A DNA stretch of 19,922 nucleotides from an uncultured Faecalibacterium sp. (GCA_934518555.1 CAKSXW010000034.1:1-19922), one strand, 5' to 3'. Shown: positions 1 through 7,244, counted from the first letter of the stretch. The notes: generated by a model not told the origin, from the letters alone. Numbers and translations: made by a program.

Positions 1-288
1 GCTGCCAAGTTCCTGGGCGCATACTACGAGAACAAGATCTACGAGAGCGATCCGTTCCAGCACCTGGATCAGATCGGTGTTGGCAAGCTGGTCAAGATGG
101 CTGCTCACGATGGCCGTGAGACCCGCCCCGATCTGGGCCTGGGCATCTGCGGCGAGCACGGCGGCGACCCCACCAGCGTGGAGTTCTGCCACAACGTTGG
201 CCTGGACTACGTCAGCTGCTCTCCCTTCCGTGTGCCTATCGCACGCCTGGCTGCCGCTCAGGCTGCTATCAAGAACCCTCGCAAGTGA
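1..288 (+). CDS. ppdK: Pyruvate, phosphate dikinase, C-terminal end (partial)
   Basis: The reading frame is open from the first base and ends at TGA 286-288, so only the last 95 residues are in the window. They contain [15 protein letters not shown] and [19 protein letters not shown], the hallmark end of the PEP/pyruvate-binding TIM barrel of PPDK. The Cys of GICGEHGG corresponds to the family's catalytic cysteine. The enzyme interconverts pyruvate, ATP and phosphate with PEP, AMP and pyrophosphate in the cytoplasm; in anaerobic Firmicutes it commonly serves PPi-linked glycolysis or gluconeogenesis. PEP synthase and Enzyme I share the barrel, but this wording is typical of PPDK. A strong terminator follows 37 nt later, so it is the last gene of its transcript. 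Identification is confident; everything upstream lies outside the window. Confidence 0.95.
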   Translation, partial: AAKFLGAYYENKIYESDPFQHLDQIGVGKLVKMAAHDGRETRPDLGLGICGEHGGDPTSVEFCHNVGLDYVSCSPFRVPIARLAAAQAAIKNPRK

Positions 289-324
289 TCGGGTAAGCTC
301 TTGAACAGGCACTCCTAAAGCATC

Positions 325-366
325 AAAGCCCCCTGGTTTCCGTGATGGAAGCCAGGGGGCTTTTTG
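325..366 (+). terminator. Rho-independent terminator of ppdK
   Basis: A 12-bp GC-rich stem (AAAGCCCCCTGG with CCAGGGGGCTTT) has a loop that can extend the pairing through TTCC/GGAA. A run of T follows at 361-365. Confidence 0.9.
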
Positions 367-531
367 CACAAAAAGACCGGGAACAACCCGCAACATGACG
401 ATCTTACGATGATCGATTGACGAAATAGGGGAGGTGCTCTCATAGCTGCCATAGGTACCATCCTTTCGATTTTCTTTTCCCCACCTATGTGGAGGGGATC
501 TGCAACCCATCAACAAAACCAACTCCCAATG

Positions 532-588
532 CAAAAATAACGCCGGGGGGCAGACCTGCAAAGGTCTGCCCCCGGCATTTTGTTTTTT
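532..588 (-). terminator. Terminator of the NYN gene, probably bidirectional
   Basis: A stem of about 14 bp (GCCGGGGGGCAGACC with GGTCTGCCCCCGGC, one bulged G) surrounds a TGCAAA loop. On the minus strand the A-rich bases at 532-539 give the U-run after the hairpin. On the plus strand the T-run at 578-588 serves the opposite direction. Confidence 0.85.
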
Positions 589-631
589 CAGGGCCCTTCC
601 AGGGTTTGGTACAGGCCCTTTGTTTGGCCCC

Positions 632-2044
632 TCAGTTGGCCAGCTCAAGATGGACGTTGCCGGCGGAATCAATGAATACATGGAGGCCGTTGACCTTGCG
701 GCGGAGGATGGCCTTTTCGGCTTCGTTCAGAGAAGCACGGCTGTTCAGCAGGGCATAGGAGATCATGGAGTTGACATTGATCTGCTGCATCCGCTCCTGG
801 AGATACGCCTGGCACAGCTCGTCCAGGCAGTTCCACTGAAAACGCCATGCAGTATGCCCCACGTTGAAGTCATCCAGGCACACCAGGCCCACCCCTTCTG
901 CCTCCAGGACCTTGCGGACGGCAGGGGAAGATTTGCTGCGTTCCATCATCAGCATAAAACGGGCAGAGGAGAGGGAACGGACCAGGCCAGTAAAATCGGA
1001 ATCACTGGACGCCAATAAGAAAGAATCCACCTGATTCATAAAATGCTCCTTGCACAGGGCAGTGGTCAGGGCAACATCCGACAGGCTTTTGTGCTCCAGC
1101 ACACGCTCGTTCTGGAGGATCTCCACCGGGCAGTCGGTGTAATCAGACAGCTGATTCCACAGGGAGGAGGCGTGGACGTCGGTGATCAGCAGCACCTTGT
1201 TCAGTTTGCACCGGGTGCTGTCAGGCAGACTTTCCAAAGCTGCAGCCAGCTTGACGGGGTCGCTGTTCTCGCAGTCCACCACAATGTCGATCCGCTGGGC
1301 CTGAGCGGCAAAGGCGCTCAGGGAGTCACGGGTATCGGAGCTCTCCTGATGGGTGGCAAACCCACAAACGAAGATATCACCGTTCATGTCGTAAAGGGTC
1401 TCTAAGAATTTGCTGTCATCGTAAAACAGGTTGCCCAGGGTGGGGTTGTTCAAAAAGTATTCTTCCGAAATGTGGAGGTAGGCGTTGTAGGGCATTTGAT
1501 TCCGGTGATTCTTGTAGGTGTTGTAGTAGGCCGTGCAGCGGTGGGCGAAATCCGGAAAGACGAACAGATTCTTGATATACTCAAACCGGACCCAGTCGGG
1601 GTAGAGGGCCTTTACATTCTGGATACGGGCAGTAATGAGCTCGTTGACCTTGTCAACATAATACTGGAGGGTGGGGTTGACCTTGTAGAGTTCGACGCCC
1701 AGATTATGAAGTGCTTGGACCGGCTCCCGAGTGTCCTCCAGGGAGGTGAGATTCTTCATTTCGAACCGCATGGCATTGTCCAGCTCTCTGAAATGGCTGT
1801 TGAAGATCGTTCTCAGGGTAGTCAGGCAGCGCAGGATCTTGGCATCGTTGTTCTTTTCCAGTGCGTCAAAGACTGCACGATCCAAGGAGAAGCGGCCGCT
1901 TTCGTCTTTTTCGGAATAGAAATGGCGTTCCGGAACACCGGCCAGATAGGCGGTCTTACTGGCGATCACATGGGAGGTCTCCATAGCAGAATCAAAGGTG
2001 GAGGAGGTTTCACGGACGGGGACACTGTAGCGGTAGTTCAGCAT
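632..2044 (-). CDS. NYN/PIN-like domain protein, putative RNase
   Basis: This is a 470-residue soluble protein with no signal peptide or membrane segment. Residues 1-250 are mostly helical and unrecognised. Residues 251-392 look like an NYN (PIN-fold) nuclease domain: DIVVDCEN (D253, D257, N260), a mid-domain aspartate in KSLSDVAL (D323) and SSDSDF (D348, D350) supply the acidic cluster such enzymes use to bind Mg2+ and cut RNA. About 78 residues follow the domain. I chose the ATG at 2044 because AAAGGAAG sits just upstream; an in-frame ATG at 2128 has no ribosome site and would add 28 unlikely residues. The gene stands alone, divergent from the membrane peptidase gene. The fold is seen with fair confidence; RNA cleavage is known only for relatives, and the substrate is unknown. 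Confidence 0.8.
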   Translation of the reverse strand: MLNYRYSVPVRETSSTFDSAMETSHVIASKTAYLAGVPERHFYSEKDESGRFSLDRAVFDALEKNNDAKILRCLTTLRTIFNSHFRELDNAMRFEMKNLTSLEDTREPVQALHNLGVELYKVNPTLQYYVDKVNELITARIQNVKALYPDWVRFEYIKNLFVFPDFAHRCTAYYNTYKNHRNQMPYNAYLHISEEYFLNNPTLGNLFYDDSKFLETLYDMNGDIFVCGFATHQESSDTRDSLSAFAAQAQRIDIVVDCENSDPVKLAAALESLPDSTRCKLNKVLLITDVHASSLWNQLSDYTDCPVEILQNERVLEHKSLSDVALTTALCKEHFMNQVDSFLLASSDSDFTGLVRSLSSARFMLMMERSKSSPAVRKVLEAEGVGLVCLDDFNVGHTAWRFQWNCLDELCQAYLQERMQQINVNSMISYALLNSRASLNEAEKAILRRKVNGLHVFIDSAGNVHLELAN

Positions 2045-2122
2045 AATTAGCTTCCTTTCAGTTGTGGATGACGTATCTGCCCCAGGGCAGCAGCCCAATG
2101 GGAAATAGCGTGGCAGGACCGT

Positions 2123-2140
2123 CATCAAAAAAAATTGATG
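2123..2140. repeat. Small inverted repeat, operator-like
   Basis: CATCAA and TTGATG are separated by six A residues, about 80 nt upstream of the NYN gene start. It could be a regulator site or part of a -35 element; no specific regulator is recognised. Confidence 0.35.
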
Positions 2141-2150
2141 CTATTCCATA

Positions 2151-2166
2151 AGGGGCTGCAGCCCCT
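2151..2166. repeat. Perfect 16-bp palindrome
   Basis: AGGGGCTGCAGCCCCT is self-complementary over all 16 bases and is followed on the plus strand by the pyrimidine run CCTTCTTTTC. It could be a short terminator-like hairpin or a protein-binding site. Confidence 0.4.
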
Positions 2167-2257
2167 CCTTCTTTTCAGGATATGAGATCTGCCGGGCCGT
2201 ATACCGGGGCTGACAGACCCTTATGGTCAAGGACGGATTTTTTTATCCGGACAAAGC

Positions 2258-2304
2258 AAAAGCACCCTTCCTCCGGCTGCTGTGTCGGGAGAAGGGTGCT
2301 TTTT
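2258..2304 (+). terminator. Terminator-like hairpin in the leader of the membrane peptidase gene
   Basis: AAAAGCACCCTTC pairs with GAAGGGTGCTTTT over 13 bp, with a 20-nt loop, and ends in a T-run at 2300-2304. It sits 5' of both divergent genes, so it ends neither. It is either an attenuator in the leader of the gene starting at 2346 or the end of a short unannotated transcript. A-rich bases at its left edge would also allow function on the minus strand. Confidence 0.65.
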
Positions 2305-2345
2305 CGCAGAAAAGATCTTATAAAAGAAAAGGAGCGCAAAACAGT

Positions 2346-3503
2346 ATGATGGACAAAAGTACAATTACAGGGAAGGAGCAGGTCTTTTATAGTGTGTGGG
2401 AGGGCCTCCCGGCAGTGATCCTGTTCCGGGCACTGCTGTTCCGGTGCCTGCCCGGGTGGACGCTGGGCGGGACCAATGCCCTGTTCTTTGGGCTGCTGGT
2501 GTTGGGGGTGCTGGTTGGCAACGGCATCCTGTTCCGCTGGCAGCGCACTCCCTGGACGGCAACGGTCAGTGTGCTGATCCCTCTGGGGGTCTTTGGGGCG
2601 GTATGCTATGCCCAGGTGTTTCCGCTGCTGATCCGTTTCAGCCTCCTGACGGCCTTGGGGCTTTCGGCTGCCTACACCTGCTTTTTGCTTTGCCAAAAGA
2701 TCCCCCGTAAAAAGCGGCACTACCGCCGGAAGATCCTTTGCAACCGGCTCTACCGCTGCCTGTGGGCCTCTTTGTCGCTGCTGGCGGTGAGCCTCAGTGT
2801 AGTCATGGTGGTGCTGCTGGCCAATTGCCTGTTCAACTTTTCCGTCCTGTCTGCCTCGGTAAAGCCCATCTCCGGCACCGGGGAAATGGACCAGAGACCG
2901 GACGTTGAGGCCCTCCCTCTCCTGCAGGAGGAACAGTGGCAGGCCCTGTCTGCCCGGGAAAGGCTGAACGTCCTCCAAAAGGTGGCCAATACAGAGGCTG
3001 TGTACTTTGGGCTCCCCCATGAGCTGAACGTTACAGCCGGGAACCTGGAAGAAGATACCTGCGGCACCTACCGAGACGGCACCCACACTATCTGCATCTC
3101 TCTGGACTATCTCATGGAGGAGAGCCCCCGGCAGGTGCTGCGGACCCTGTACCATGAATGCTACCACGCCTTTGAGCACCGGATGGTGGACCACTACAAC
3201 GCCCTCTCCCCGGAGGAGCAAAAGTTGCTGCTGTACCAGCAGGTAGCAGTGTATGCCCGGGAGTTCCAGAACTACCAGGATGGCACAGAGAACTTTGAGG
3301 GCTACTACCGGCAGACCTGTGAACAGGACAGCCGGACCTATGCCGACAGTGCCGTGGCCGTGTTTTATCATGTGATGGGGGCAGACCAGCAGGAACCTGA
3401 GGAGGCGCAGGAAGAACTGGAGCTTTCCCCGGAGCAGCAGCAGAAGCTGGGGGACATCCGGCAGCAGCTCAGCGCCCCCATCGTGGAGCGTCAGCCTGCA
3501 TAA
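2346..3503 (+). CDS. Membrane-anchored HExxH zinc metallopeptidase (putative)
   Basis: This is a 385-residue protein. Residues 20-163 hold about five hydrophobic segments (near 20-35, 43-62, 71-95, 98-116, 138-163). A basic loop, PRKKRHYRRK, lies between the last two and suggests a cytoplasmic face there. The following 200 residues form a soluble domain with HECYH at 270-274, a complete HExxH zinc and catalytic motif inside TLYHECYHAFEHR. A candidate third ligand is E326 in CEQDSRTYAD, fitting a gluzincin-like arrangement. The C-terminus is Glu/Gln-rich. The start is ATG 2346, 11 nt after GGAG; a second ATG follows directly. The frame is open further upstream, but that part crosses the hairpin at 2258-2304 and lacks a ribosome site. 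The motif is seen; peptidase activity and an extracytoplasmic location are inferred, and the substrate is unknown. It converges on birA with a 6-nt gap. Confidence 0.8.
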   Translation: MMDKSTITGKEQVFYSVWEGLPAVILFRALLFRCLPGWTLGGTNALFFGLLVLGVLVGNGILFRWQRTPWTATVSVLIPLGVFGAVCYAQVFPLLIRFSLLTALGLSAAYTCFLLCQKIPRKKRHYRRKILCNRLYRCLWASLSLLAVSLSVVMVVLLANCLFNFSVLSASVKPISGTGEMDQRPDVEALPLLQEEQWQALSARERLNVLQKVANTEAVYFGLPHELNVTAGNLEEDTCGTYRDGTHTICISLDYLMEESPRQVLRTLYHECYHAFEHRMVDHYNALSPEEQKLLLYQQVAVYAREFQNYQDGTENFEGYYRQTCEQDSRTYADSAVAVFYHVMGADQQEPEEAQEELELSPEQQQKLGDIRQQLSAPIVERQPA

Positions 3504-3509
3504 AGGGGC

Positions 3510-4472
3510 TTATTCCGTCCGGGCCGGGCGAGTGGTCACCTCGCCGCAGCGCAGGGCCTCCTGGCGGCCGTTTTCTCGCTGGACCACCAGCTGGCCCCGG
3601 TCGTCAATGGCCAGGGCCCGGGCGGCGTAGGTCTCGGTGCTGGTGCACACGGTGACCCAGTGGCCCGGCACAAAGCACCGGGCCCGGTACTGGTCCAGGC
3701 AGTCAAAGCCGGGGCAGAGGGCCAGCAGCTCCCGGGCAATGGCCCCAGCCAGGGCGGCCCGGCTCACCGGGGCAGGGCCCCCGGGGTACAGGCTCCCGGC
3801 GGTCTGGGCCAGGGCCGGGGGCCAGTCGGCGGCGGTGGAGGTCAGGTTCAGGCCGATGCCCACCACCAGCCATTCCAGGCGACCGCTTTCCAGGTCGGTG
3901 CCAGCCTCTGTAAGGATGCCGCAGACCTTTTTGCCCTGGTAATACAGGTCGTTGACCCATTTGATCCCCAGCTCCAGCCCACAGGCAGCCTGTACCGCCC
4001 GGCACACAGCCACAGCAGCCCCGATGGTCACGGCCTGGGCCTCCACCGCCGGCAGGGCAGGCCGCAGCAGCACCGAAAGGTACACCCCTTTGCCAGCCGG
4101 GCTCTCAAAGCAGCGGCCCAGCCGCCCCCGGCCTGCAGATTGGTGGCCTGTGAGCACCAGGGTGCCGTGGGGGGCACCGTCCAGAGCTAGGAGCTTGGCG
4201 GTGCGATTGGAGCTTTCCAGGGTGTCGTAAAGGTACACCGGGGCAGGATAGGGGCCCAGTGCCTCGGCGCAGAAGGGGTCGCCGCCGGTGAGGCGGTACC
4301 CCCGACGGGACACGGCCTCCAGGGCGTAGCCCTGGGCGGTGAGGGCAGCGGCGGCCTTGTGGACGGCGGCCCGGCTCACCCCCAGCTGCTGGGCCAGCTG
4401 CTGGCCGGAAACATACCGGCCCTGGGCGGCGTTCAGGGCCTGCAGCAGGGCCTGACGGGTGGTGGAAGGCAT
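3510..4472 (-). CDS. birA: Biotin--[acetyl-CoA-carboxylase] ligase / biotin operon repressor
   Basis: This 320-residue protein is bifunctional in design. Residues 1-60 form a winged helix (QQLAQQLGVSRAAVHKAAAAL), so it can bind DNA as well as act as an enzyme. The catalytic domain shows SSN (87-89), the biotinyl-AMP loop GRGRLGR (114-120), KWVND (171-175) and GKKVCGIL (180-187). A C-terminal SH3-like cap spans about 268-315. It activates biotin with ATP and attaches it to the carrier lysine of carboxylases. The start ATG at 4472 has AAAGGAG about 10 nt upstream. In relatives the holo-repressor shuts off biotin synthesis or uptake genes; none lie in this window. The gene is single and divergent from the sigma operon, and shares its 3' boundary with the convergent peptidase gene without a terminator between them. 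Confidence 0.95.
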   Translation of the reverse strand: MPSTTRQALLQALNAAQGRYVSGQQLAQQLGVSRAAVHKAAAALTAQGYALEAVSRRGYRLTGGDPFCAEALGPYPAPVYLYDTLESSNRTAKLLALDGAPHGTLVLTGHQSAGRGRLGRCFESPAGKGVYLSVLLRPALPAVEAQAVTIGAAVAVCRAVQAACGLELGIKWVNDLYYQGKKVCGILTEAGTDLESGRLEWLVVGIGLNLTSTAADWPPALAQTAGSLYPGGPAPVSRAALAGAIARELLALCPGFDCLDQYRARCFVPGHWVTVCTSTETYAARALAIDDRGQLVVQRENGRQEALRCGEVTTRPARTE

Positions 4473-4508
4473 GGCGGAAGGGCTCCTTTCGTGCTATACT
4501 ATACCTGT

Positions 4509-4536
4509 ATTGTAGCATGGACCGGGCAAAAGACAA
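4509..4536 (-). promoter_or_regulatory. birA promoter
   Basis: On the minus strand, TTGTCT (4531-4536) and TACAAT (4509-4514) are 16 nt apart, and a TG pair before the -10 makes it an extended -10 box. It lies about 37 nt upstream of the birA start. Confidence 0.7.
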
Positions 4537-4541
4537 AGTTT

Positions 4542-4569
4542 TTGAAAAAAGTTTTGCCTTTTTTGTAAG
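4542..4569 (+). promoter_or_regulatory. Candidate sigma-A promoter of the ECF operon
   Basis: TTGAAA (4542-4547) and TGTAAG (4564-4569) are separated by 16 nt. It stands back to back with the birA promoter. A GAAAC sequence at 4570-4574, with GTATAC at 4594-4599, could be an alternative ECF-type promoter giving autoregulation, but the spacing is not convincing. Confidence 0.45.
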
Positions 4570-4599
4570 AAACTCCCGGCCTGCCTCGTATGAGTATAC

Positions 4600-4628
4600 A
4601 GAAGGGCTCCACAGGATACCGCCCTTCT
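4600..4628 (+). promoter_or_regulatory. Hairpin just before the sigma-factor ribosome site
   Basis: AGAAGGGC (4600-4607) pairs with GCCCTTCT (4621-4628) around a 13-nt loop. The stem ends a few bases before GGAAAGGAGGG, so it could affect translation initiation or protect the 5' end of the mRNA. There is no U-run, so it is not a terminator. Confidence 0.4.
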
Positions 4629-4654
4629 CATGGGAAAGGAGGGTGTGCGGATCG

Positions 4655-5194
4655 TTGACGACGACGGAATTCAGCACAATGGTGCAAACCTATCAGGGCC
4701 TGGTCTACACGGTCTGCCATCAGCTGGTGCCGGACCCGGAGGAGGCTCAGGACCTGACACAGGAGACCTTTCTGGCGGCATGGCGGGCCATCGACCGCTG
4801 TCCGCCGGGCTTTGAAAAGCAGTGGCTGGCCCGCATTGCTGCCAACAAAGCCAAAGATTACTTACGCAGCGCCTGGGTACGCAAGGTGAACATCCCCGGG
4901 GATGAGGTCCTTGCGCTGGAGGGGGCACCCCCCGGCACCCAGCCGGAACAGCAGGTGCTGGACGCCCTGGAGGAGGAGGAGCTGACCCGGAGGATCCTGG
5001 ATCTCCGGGAGCCCTACCGGACCCCCTGTCGGCTGGTGCTGCTGGAACAGTACACCACGGCCCAGGCCGCAAAGCTCTGCGGCCGACCGGAAAAGACGGT
5101 GGGGGCCCAGGTGTACCGGGCCAAAAAGATGTTGGCGCAGCAGATCGCTGCAGCCCAGGAAGGGAGGACCGCAGATGGAATTGTTTCGGGATGA
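4655..5194 (+). CDS. ECF-type RNA polymerase sigma factor
   Basis: This 179-residue protein has the two-domain ECF layout. Sigma region 2 includes DPEEAQDLTQETFLAAWR, and the region 4 helix-turn-helix runs through YTTAQAAKLCGRPEKTVGAQVYRAKK. It directs RNA polymerase to a special promoter set when released by its anti-sigma factor. The start is uncertain: TTG 4655 lies 12 nt after AGGAGG and gives a typical length, GTG 4643 overlaps the ribosome site, and ATG 4679 has none. I prefer TTG. The gene overlaps the anti-sigma gene by 20 nt, a usual sign of translational coupling. The target promoters and the signal are not visible. Confidence 0.88.
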   Translation: MTTTEFSTMVQTYQGLVYTVCHQLVPDPEEAQDLTQETFLAAWRAIDRCPPGFEKQWLARIAANKAKDYLRSAWVRKVNIPGDEVLALEGAPPGTQPEQQVLDALEEEELTRRILDLREPYRTPCRLVLLEQYTTAQAAKLCGRPEKTVGAQVYRAKKMLAQQIAAAQEGRTADGIVSG

Positions 5195-5738
5195 CGGCTG
5201 CCTCAGTCAGGAAGGGCTCCAGGCCCTGGTAGCCGGGCAGTTGGACCAGCTGGGACGGCTGGAGGCTGCAGAGCACCTGGCCTATTGCGACAAGTGCATG
5301 GACCGCTACACCGCCCTGCTGACTGACGATGTGCTGGAACAGCCGCCCCGGTCTGCCCGGGGTGCGGTGATGACCGCAGTTTTTGTGCAGCTGATGCAGA
5401 ACACCTGGGGCCGGGCCGCTGTGGCCGCCGTGGCGGCGGTGCTGGCTCTGACCCTGTGGCGCAGCGGCACCGTGACCCAGATCCTGGAGGGCACCCGGGA
5501 CCTCAAGACCTGGATGCCTTCCACCAGCCAGACTCAGCCGGATCAGCTGCCGCTCCTGGGCCAGCCGGTGCAGGATGACCAGCGGACCCCCACCCAGCCG
5601 GAGAGCCTGGGCCAGCCGGTGCGAGATAAAGCCCCCGGCCCCCAGCTCTCTGAAAAGCTCAACAGTGCCCTGGGTGGGCTGCTGTTTGGCAAAACCGATA
5701 CTCCGGCAGAGCAAGCCCCTGCCGATGAACTGAAATGA
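5175..5738 (+). CDS. Anti-sigma factor with zinc-finger (ZAS) domain
   Basis: This is a 187-residue single-pass membrane protein. The cytoplasmic N-terminus has H34, C38 and C41 (HLAYCDKC), the HxxxCxxC signature of zinc-binding anti-sigma domains. A hydrophobic segment at about 80-95 crosses the membrane. The remaining 90 residues are Pro/Gln-rich, probably outside and disordered, and contain LGQPV twice. It most likely holds the upstream sigma factor inactive at the membrane until an envelope signal arrives. The start ATG 5175 follows GGAAGGGAGGA and lies inside the sigma gene. Its last codons overlap an ATG (5735) of the next frame. Pairing with the ECF gene makes the call strong; the signal is unknown. 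Confidence 0.85.
   Translation: MELFRDDGCLSQEGLQALVAGQLDQLGRLEAAEHLAYCDKCMDRYTALLTDDVLEQPPRSARGAVMTAVFVQLMQNTWGRAAVAAVAAVLALTLWRSGTVTQILEGTRDLKTWMPSTSQTQPDQLPLLGQPVQDDQRTPTQPESLGQPVRDKAPGPQLSEKLNSALGGLLFGKTDTPAEQAPADELK
5556..5622 (+). repeat. 16-bp direct repeat inside the anti-sigma gene
   Basis: CTGGGCCAGCCGGTGC occurs at 5556-5571 and 5607-5622, 51 nt (17 codons) apart and in frame. It encodes LGQPV twice in the low-complexity outer segment and probably reflects internal duplication. Confidence 0.7.
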
Positions 5739-5749
5739 GGAATGGACCT

Positions 5750-6427
5750 ATGATGAAAAACGGCATTTTGACCTTTCTCTTTGCCTTCTGCCCCGGCGCG
5801 GGCCAGATGTACCAGGGCTACATGAAGCGTGGCCTTTCCCTGATCTCCCTGTTCTGCCTGTTCTTTGGAGCCGGGTGGTTCCTGAATGTGCTGTATGTGG
5901 GGATGCCCATTGTGTATATGTACAGCTTTTTTGACACCTTCAACCTCCGGGCCCAGCTGGGGGCCGGCAACGCCCCGGCCGACGACTATCTGGTGCACAT
6001 CAACTGGAAGGACCGCCGGATGGAGCAGTTTATGATGGACAGCCACAAGTTGCTGGGCTGGGGCCTCATTGCCCTGGGCGGCCTGGTGGCCTACGAGAAT
6101 ATCCTCATGCGTGTGCTGGGGGATGTGATGTGGCGCTGGGGCCAGAACAACGCCTTCTTCCGGGCCGTGTACCTGATGCTGGAGCAGCTGCCCCAGATCC
6201 TGGTCTGCGTGGCTCTCATCGTCTGCGGCATCTGGCTGGTGCGTGGCCCCCGGGGCAAAAAGCGGAAGGCTGACCCGGAAGACGAGGAGTTTGCCACCTA
6301 CGCCGCTGCCGCCCCGGAGGCAGACCCGAACCAGAAGGCTGATTTTGCCATGCCGGAGCTGTCGGCTCTGCTGGGTACGCCGGTGACCCCGGAGGACCAG
6401 GAGGATGACCATGGAACTGCAGAATAA
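5750..6427 (+). CDS. TM2-like membrane protein of the ECF operon
   Basis: This is a 225-residue protein. The N-terminus resembles a TM2 domain: a short hydrophobic segment, then FCPGAGQMYQGYMKRGLSL, like the PGxGxxYxGxxxxG turn of that family, then a long hydrophobic stretch at about 29-62. Two more membrane segments lie near 102-124 and 148-165. The C-terminal 60 residues are charged and probably cytoplasmic. I chose ATG 5750 because GAGGAA lies 7 nt upstream; ATG 5735 overlaps the previous stop as ATGA but has no ribosome site. The function is unknown. As the third gene of a sigma/anti-sigma operon it may sense or answer envelope stress. The TM2 call is moderate and rests on motif resemblance only. 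Confidence 0.72.
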   Translation: MMKNGILTFLFAFCPGAGQMYQGYMKRGLSLISLFCLFFGAGWFLNVLYVGMPIVYMYSFFDTFNLRAQLGAGNAPADDYLVHINWKDRRMEQFMMDSHKLLGWGLIALGGLVAYENILMRVLGDVMWRWGQNNAFFRAVYLMLEQLPQILVCVALIVCGIWLVRGPRGKKRKADPEDEEFATYAAAAPEADPNQKADFAMPELSALLGTPVTPEDQEDDHGTAE

Positions 6428-7244
6428 CAGACCTGCCGGGGAGGCAGCTGCCCCGGCAGCCCCTGGGGCAGAGCAGCCCCGCCGCCGGGTAGGCAGCCTG
6501 ACTTTGGGGGTCAGCCTGATGGCGGCAGGCATCTTCTTTTTGTGCTACCACTTTGTGCCGAACTTCAACTGGCAGCTGGTGCTGCAGATCGCCCCGGCAG
6601 TGGCCCTGGTGCTGCTGGGTGGGGAGGTGCTGTATTTTGCCGCCCGTCCCGGCCGCTGGAAGTGCGATTTCTGGTCGGTGCTGGGGTGCCTGGTGCTGAT
6701 GGGAGGCTGCTTCTGCCTTTCTCTGGTGCCGGTGGTGTGGCAGGAGCTGAGCCCTGCCCGGCGGCAGACGGAACTGCAGCTGGAGCAGCAGTATACCCGG
6801 CAGGTCTACCAGCAGATCAAGGAGACCGCCCCGGACCTGGAGATCAAGAACATCCAGGGTGCTGTGCATCTGTACAGCGGTGGGGTGGATCAGCTGGAAC
6901 ATCTGGATGCCGTCGGCGGCTGGGTGACATTGAACCTGGAGCTTATGGGGCCCTACCGCAGCGCCGAGGCCTTTGCCCAGGACTGCCGCACCCTGACGGA
7001 TGCCATCCAGGCACAGAAGGTGCTGCCGGACCAGGTGACCTTCTGGTTCTCGGCAGCCCAGCCGGAGGAACAGAACCTTGCCGACGGCACCCTGGCCTGT
7101 ACCGAGAGCTATACCTTGAACCTGGATGGACTGGCCCAGCTGGACTGGACCGCCCAGCAGATGGCCGGACAGACCCTGGTAGAGAGCCTGCTGGACCAGG
7201 AAAATGAACCGGAGGAAGCCAGCTTCTCCGGCCCGGAAGCATAA
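6411..7244 (+). CDS. Membrane protein of the ECF operon, LiaI/LiaF-like N-terminus
   Basis: This is a 277-residue protein. After a Pro/Ala-rich N-terminus, three hydrophobic segments (about 29-48, 54-77, 87-110) are arranged like the membrane part seen in LiaI/LiaF-type and DUF5668 proteins. A soluble domain of about 165 residues follows, with a predicted helical start (ELQLEQQYTRQVYQQIKE) and no motif I recognise. ATG 6411 has GGAGG 6 nt upstream; ATG 6405 would sit on that site. It overlaps the previous gene by 17 nt and is the last gene before a strong terminator. In B. subtilis LiaF restrains a cell-wall stress response, so an envelope role is plausible but inferred. Confidence 0.68.
   Translation: MELQNNRPAGEAAAPAAPGAEQPRRRVGSLTLGVSLMAAGIFFLCYHFVPNFNWQLVLQIAPAVALVLLGGEVLYFAARPGRWKCDFWSVLGCLVLMGGCFCLSLVPVVWQELSPARRQTELQLEQQYTRQVYQQIKETAPDLEIKNIQGAVHLYSGGVDQLEHLDAVGGWVTLNLELMGPYRSAEAFAQDCRTLTDAIQAQKVLPDQVTFWFSAAQPEEQNLADGTLACTESYTLNLDGLAQLDWTAQQMAGQTLVESLLDQENEPEEASFSGPEA

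Larger units (their letters stand above)
289..631. other. Non-coding gap between ppdK and the NYN gene
   Basis: These 343 bases hold the ppdK terminator (325-366) and the shared terminator at 532-588. In between I see no credible gene or promoter. There is only a 7-bp inverted repeat, CATAGGT/ACCTATG, at 450-456 and 483-489, and a small CGATC/GATCG hairpin near 400-417. Neither has an obvious role. Confidence 0.6.
2045..2345. other. Divergent intergenic region with several hairpins
   Basis: These 301 bases separate two divergent genes. They hold CATCAA-A6-TTGATG (2123-2140), a perfect palindrome AGGGGCTGCAGCCCCT (2151-2166), a CGGAT-T6-ATCCG hairpin (2234-2249) and a full terminator-like hairpin (2258-2304). 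No sigma-A promoter stands out in either direction. A weak minus-strand candidate is TTGATG-N15-TATTTC just downstream of the A6 repeat. Confidence 0.6.

Noticed and set aside
417..445. Possible plus-strand promoter TTGACG-N17-TCATAG for a small RNA ending at the 532-588 hairpin
   Set aside because: The -10 match is only 2 of 6 and nothing else supports a transcript.
450..489. CATAGGT/ACCTATG inverted repeat with a 26-nt spacer
   Set aside because: Short arms and a long spacer; not next to any promoter. Likely chance.
2223..2345. N-terminal extension of the membrane peptidase from ATG 2223
   Set aside because: The frame is open, but it runs through the terminator-like hairpin, lacks a ribosome site and encodes a basic non-family stretch. 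ATG 2346 has a good GGAG.
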